Origin: G963422705 sp963422705
Lineage (GTDB): Bacteria > Poribacteria > WGA-4E > WGA-3G
Assembly: GCA_963422705.1 (NCBI GenBank)
Contig: OY730443.1
Coordinates: 3,410,001-3,474,000, forward strand
Direction: 5' to 3'
DNA length: 64,000 nt
Every line of letters begins with the position of its first letter. The first letter of the stretch is position 1. Position numbers and translations under genes: made by a program. Positions 60,594-64,000 of this stretch are shown piece after piece. The notes under the pieces are model-generated. The model was not told where the DNA came from and did no database searches. It worked only from the letters and a program-made list of their open reading frames with translations.

Positions 60594-61052
60594 ATGAAAC
60601 GCATTTTTTGGCATCTATTCTCTATAATTCTGATTATATTTGGCGCATCCATTTTTGACGGATGCTCGACGAAACCAGATTTGTCGAATGAGGACACGCG
60701 CGAAGAATCCAATGCCCTACTCGCGCTAAACGAGCAATACGATAATGTCCGAAACGGGGCACGACTTATCTTAGCTTATAACGCACAGAACAATGCATTC
60801 AAAGGGACTGTGGAAAACACTACTACTGAAACTTTGAAGCAGGTTCGAGTTGAAATTCACTTGTCAAACGGAGTAGAGCTCGGGCCGACACCTGCAAGAA
60901 ACCTTGGGCCAGGGGAAAAAAGAGACATTGTACTCGTTGCAACTGGCACTGACTTTACCGGGTGGACTGCCCACCCCGAAGTCGGGAGCGGTGAACATAG
61001 TCATGGTGAACACGGTGAGCATGATAAAGAAGGTGGCGGTGAACACAACTGA
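60594..61052 (+). CDS. Lipoprotein with FxLYD-like domain and His-rich tail
   Basis: A 152-residue lipoprotein: signal peptide with lipobox-like FDGC (Cys24), a helical NEDTREESNALLALNEQYD stretch, then a beta domain (NAFKGTVENTTTETLKQVRV, LGPGEKRDIVLVATG), resembling FxLYD-type domains. The tail is GEHSHGEHGEHDKEGGGEHN, a possible metal-binding segment. The gene has been copied in pieces upstream. Confidence 0.75.
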   Translation: MKRIFWHLFSIILIIFGASIFDGCSTKPDLSNEDTREESNALLALNEQYDNVRNGARLILAYNAQNNAFKGTVENTTTETLKQVRVEIHLSNGVELGPTPARNLGPGEKRDIVLVATGTDFTGWTAHPEVGSGEHSHGEHGEHDKEGGGEHN

Positions 61053-61719
61053 AAATACTGGGATAACTATCCTAATACGCCGACTAAAACGATATAATAT
61101 CTGTGGCCTCACCCTCTTAGCTCTGTTTTCTTTTGTCATGTTTTCGTTCGCAGCGACTGCACCCGAGAACATTCTCAAGAATGGTGATTTTGACCGGAAA
61201 CTTGAGCAATGGCACCACTGGACGCATGTTGATGCCGCTGCCCTCTTCCAGACAGAAGGGAAGAAAGCTGAACCCATCGTTGGGAAAAATGTTGCCTACA
61301 TCAAAATTAGTAAGGCGGGTAATGCCGCCTGGCACATCCAATTCTATCAGCAACCCTTCACATTGGAAAAAGGTAAAACGTACACCTACAATTTGTGGGC
61401 AAAGAGTGAAACGCCGCGTACCGTCAAGATGCGTATCATCCATCAGGGCGCCCCGTGGAATGAATACGCATCACAACAGATTAACCTCATCGAAGAATGG
61501 AAGGAGTTCTTCGTTACGTTTAAAATGCCCGCGGATGATGTCAATTCGCGCGCTGGTATCATTATGGGCGGACAGAAAGTTGATGTCTGGCTCGAGCATA
61601 TCCGCCTCTATGAAGGCGAATTTTTCAGCGACATTCAGGGGGAACAGCCAAAACCTGTTGAAGTGAAAGATAAATTGACAATCAAATGGGCAGCTCTCAA
61701 AGCCGGAAAGATGAACTAA
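61021..61719 (+). CDS. Secreted carbohydrate-binding-like (CBM4/9-type) protein
   Basis: About 232 residues. ATG 61021 overlaps the lipoprotein end; a signal peptide follows (CGLTLLALFSFVMFSFAATA). The mature part is a jelly-roll: NILKNGDFDRKLEQWHHW is the classic CBM4/9 opening, then FYQQPFTLEKGKTYTYNLWA and VDVWLEHIRLYEGE. It probably binds glycans or is part of a larger surface system. ATG 61138 would lack the signal peptide's front. Confidence 0.78.
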   Translation: MIKKVAVNTTENTGITILIRRLKRYNICGLTLLALFSFVMFSFAATAPENILKNGDFDRKLEQWHHWTHVDAAALFQTEGKKAEPIVGKNVAYIKISKAGNAAWHIQFYQQPFTLEKGKTYTYNLWAKSETPRTVKMRIIHQGAPWNEYASQQINLIEEWKEFFVTFKMPADDVNSRAGIIMGGQKVDVWLEHIRLYEGEFFSDIQGEQPKPVEVKDKLTIKWAALKAGKMN

Positions 61720-62037
61720 CCTATTGAGATGTCCCGTTGTTTAGGACAGCCCGCCGTCCTATTCACTGATAGTCCGTGCGGCTAAAAATGAATCTGTATT
61801 TTTCTCTATGTCTAACACAATCACAGCAATTCTTGCTCAAGTACAAAAATGGCTGCTGGCCAGAAATATCTGTTGAAATGCTAACAGCGAACAATTGAAA
61901 GATTCATTGCATATTCTCTCACAAAATCGTATAATCTCTAATCAAGGTTCAATGCGCTTATGGCATTTAGTGGGTGTGGATATCCGTCACTGTTCCTATT
62001 GTTCTTACTAACAGATAACAACGGAGAAATCAATCGC
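61720..62037. other. Intergenic
   Basis: No gene is supported. An upstream frame in phase with the next gene (from 61960) is hydrophobic but lacks a ribosome site. Confidence 0.4.
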
Positions 62038-62577
62038 ATGGCCAAACAGTACAGTCGCATCTCTCAAAAACTACAACAATTTATTGAAAACCAAAAGATT
62101 TTCTTTGTTGCAACCGCTACCGCTGATAGTAGAATCAATCTATCTCCAAAAGGCATGAACTCTTTACGCGTTCTGAATCCAAACCGTGTTGTCTGGCTAA
62201 ACGTAACCGGAAGCGGGAATGAAACCGCGGCGCACGTTCAAGAAAATCGGCGAATGACAATTATGTTTACCGCCTTTGAGGATAACCCGATGATTCTTAG
62301 ACTCTACGGCACCGCAAGGGCTATCCACAACGATGAGGACGAATGGCAGCAACTCTTTCCCCTGTTTCAACCGCTGCCGGGGGCGAGACAGATTTTTGAA
62401 CTTACCGTTGAACTGGTGCAAACTTCTTGTGGGATGGCCGTGCCGCTTTATGACTACGTCGCTGAAAGAGAACAGCTGAACACATGGGCAACTAAGAAGG
62501 GGGCAGCGGGGGTAGAAGCGTATTGGAAAGAGAAGAACCACATCAGCCTTGATGGAAAATCGACCCGGTTCGCTTAG
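62038..62577 (+). CDS. Pyridoxamine 5'-phosphate oxidase-family protein
   Basis: A 179-residue split-barrel flavin-binding protein. KIFFVATATADSRINLSPKG is the usual opening, and NRRMTIMFTAFEDNPMILRL and GTARAIH follow. GGAGA precedes ATG 62038. Members bind FMN, F420 or heme; which one here is unclear. Length is normal. Confidence 0.83.
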   Translation: MAKQYSRISQKLQQFIENQKIFFVATATADSRINLSPKGMNSLRVLNPNRVVWLNVTGSGNETAAHVQENRRMTIMFTAFEDNPMILRLYGTARAIHNDEDEWQQLFPLFQPLPGARQIFELTVELVQTSCGMAVPLYDYVAEREQLNTWATKKGAAGVEAYWKEKNHISLDGKSTRFA

Positions 62578-62612
62578 AGCTGGGGATACTGCAACACACA
62601 TTGAAGATAATA

Positions 62613-64000
62613 ATGAAATCCTCACTTATCATAACGTTTTTTGCGGCGTACATATCCGTTGCCACCGCGGTGCCGCATGACACAGCACTCCAAAATGCAC
62701 TCCAAAACGCCCGGCAATTTGTAAATCTCAAGCAGGGCTACACCGCAAACGAAATTATGGAGTGTGCAACCGATACCTTTGTAACCGTCGCGAAGAATTG
62801 GCAGCATATTCCTGCAATTCATAGGCAGCAATTCAAAGGCATGTTTCTACGCCCAGGGCTCCCCGGAAGCCTCTTCGGCGAAATTGAGTTGCCAGAACAA
62901 TTTAATACACCGCACTTTCGATTCCATTACACACGTATAGGAGCACAGGCACCCCCGCTTGAAGATTTTCACCCCCGAAACGGTGTTCCGGACTACGTCG
63001 ATATTTGTGCCGATGCTATGGAACGTTCATACCACATACAAATCGCTCTGATGGGGTTTAAGAAACCCTATATCGATTTTTGGGCAATGCAGAACGGTGG
63101 GAATCACAAATACGATGTTTATCTATTTACCTTTCCGGCACTCGGTATCACTACAGGGGATTGGTTTGAGGGGCGTGTGCTTTCTACAGCACTCACAGTC
63201 GCACCCTATTTCATGATAAACTCACGCATTTACGACTACGTCGGAAAAGCGGAAGGCAGACGTTATATTGAAACAACTTGTGCACACGAATTCCTTCACG
63301 GAATTCAATTCGCCTATAACGCCTCTATGCCGGTATGGTTCATGGAAGCGTCCGCAACGTGGATAGAAATTATGACATATGATGGTGGGCGTGTCGACGA
63401 TGGAGATGACATCCCGGACCCGGATGAACCTAACGAAACCGACGCCTACAACTATTATATCCATCAACTCCGTCGTTGGTTCCTCATCCCGGACATCTCA
63501 CTGGAAAGCCGCATCGGTGACCGCGAATACGGCTCCGTTATTTGGGTATTGTACATGGCACAACGGTTCGGATACGACATTGTCAGACAGGTTTATCAAG
63601 ATACCACCGATGGTAGCTACCGGGAAATGGGTAATTTCTACGATGTCTTCATCAACAGCGGTACAAACCTCGCCGAGGCTTTTAAAACCTTCACGGTATG
63701 GAATTATTTCACGCACGCGCGGGCAGGACTGCGGACGGACGGGCCCACCTATCGCAACGCACATCGGTTTCCGCCGGTGGCAATTCACATAACTGATGTC
63801 CACAGCGCCTACCCCGTACGCACCGATTTTGATTCTGAATCTATGCCGGAACACTTTTCGGCGCGTTACGTTGTGTTTAAACCCGCCGGGGTTATGCCTG
63901 AATTTGCCATCAAAATTGATGGGGCCGACATCGCCCCAATAGACATGAGTCTGTTAACACGTGATGAGCAGCGCGATATTCAGGCAGAACTCAACCGACA
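62613..64000 (+). CDS. Secreted HExxH metallopeptidase-like protein (partial)
   Basis: At least 462 residues, open to the window edge. A signal peptide (SSLIITFFAAYISVATA) is followed by HFRFHYTRIG, NGVPDYVDICADAMERSY, and AHEFLHGIQFAYN (HExxH zinc motif) with MEASATWIE downstream, a plausible third ligand region. The order resembles secreted MXAN_6640-like or M6-like metallopeptidases of deltaproteobacterial and planctomycete-type bacteria. The C-terminus, where sorting domains often lie, is outside the window. Confidence 0.8.
   Translation, partial: MKSSLIITFFAAYISVATAVPHDTALQNALQNARQFVNLKQGYTANEIMECATDTFVTVAKNWQHIPAIHRQQFKGMFLRPGLPGSLFGEIELPEQFNTPHFRFHYTRIGAQAPPLEDFHPRNGVPDYVDICADAMERSYHIQIALMGFKKPYIDFWAMQNGGNHKYDVYLFTFPALGITTGDWFEGRVLSTALTVAPYFMINSRIYDYVGKAEGRRYIETTCAHEFLHGIQFAYNASMPVWFMEASATWIEIMTYDGGRVDDGDDIPDPDEPNETDAYNYYIHQLRRWFLIPDISLESRIGDREYGSVIWVLYMAQRFGYDIVRQVYQDTTDGSYREMGNFYDVFINSGTNLAEAFKTFTVWNYFTHARAGLRTDGPTYRNAHRFPPVAIHITDVHSAYPVRTDFDSESMPEHFSARYVVFKPAGVMPEFAIKIDGADIAPIDMSLLTRDEQRDIQAELNR

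Noticed and set aside
60341..60658. 105-residue frame before the lipoprotein
   Set aside because: Patchwork of copied fragments of the downstream gene in mixed frames.

Overview
The window reads as a chromosomal segment of an uncultured, free-living or host-associated Gram-negative-type bacterium. A Gfo/Idh/MocA oxidoreductase, ThuA-like protein, Cys-type sulfatase, ROK kinase, CHAD protein and a lipoprotein with a His/Gly/Glu-rich tail recall sponge-associated 'Candidatus Poribacteria' or related planctomycete-like lineages. That placement is an inference from gene content and a divergent 16S rRNA; I could not run a phylogeny.

Region 1 (1-19.9 kb) is ordinary metabolic chromosome: sugar/polyol dehydrogenases, a ThuA-like protein, an alpha/beta hydrolase, a sulfatase-ROK-CHAD cluster, chorismate synthase, an M50-type membrane peptidase, PyrD, a PyrB carrying a PyrI-like zinc ribbon, an ABC-2 exporter pair, and a three-subunit molybdenum hydroxylase followed by a MoaD/ThiS protein.

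Region 2 (20-52 kb) is the unusual part. Two apparently identical 16S rRNA genes sit here without 23S, and at least five further scraps of 16S rRNA are scattered through it. Seven copies of the same rRNA promoter (TTGACA or GTGACA, 17 bp, TATAAT or TACAAT, below an A/T-rich tract) are spread over the array, plus an eighth leader without promoter. Downstream of these leaders, or of the 16S genes themselves, lie cassettes of short proteins with one N-terminal membrane anchor, an acidic/proline linker and one of a few exchangeable C-terminal domains. Each is followed by a small secreted or glycine-zipper membrane protein whose type matches the C-terminal domain. Anchor types and C-terminal domains are recombined among copies. 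Two copies carry expanded tandem repeats just before the ribosome binding site. The array also holds a duplicated WG-repeat gene, a partly decayed set of envelope glycosylation genes (STT3-like, GT39-like, GT2 fragment, LPG-synthase-like flippase) and many truncated genes.

Region 3 (52.3-56.2 kb) is the tRNA-Ile / tRNA-like element / tRNA-Ala / 23S / 5S operon, transcribed from its own copy of the same promoter, so 16S and 23S are unlinked (about 17 kb apart). Region 4 (56.4-60.1 kb) has more small membrane proteins, one broken by a 55 bp tandem duplication, and remnants of STT3, GT2, GspC-like and ECF sigma genes. Region 5 (60.6-64 kb) returns to secreted proteins: a lipoprotein, a carbohydrate-binding-like protein, a pyridoxamine-phosphate-oxidase-like protein and a partial secreted HExxH metallopeptidase.

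My main proposal is that region 2 is an rRNA-promoter-driven, recombining cassette array for variable envelope proteins, possibly of effector/partner type. The repeats, promoters and domain swaps are read directly from sequence; the function is inference. Misassembly or amplification chimerism around rRNA repeats is the main alternative.
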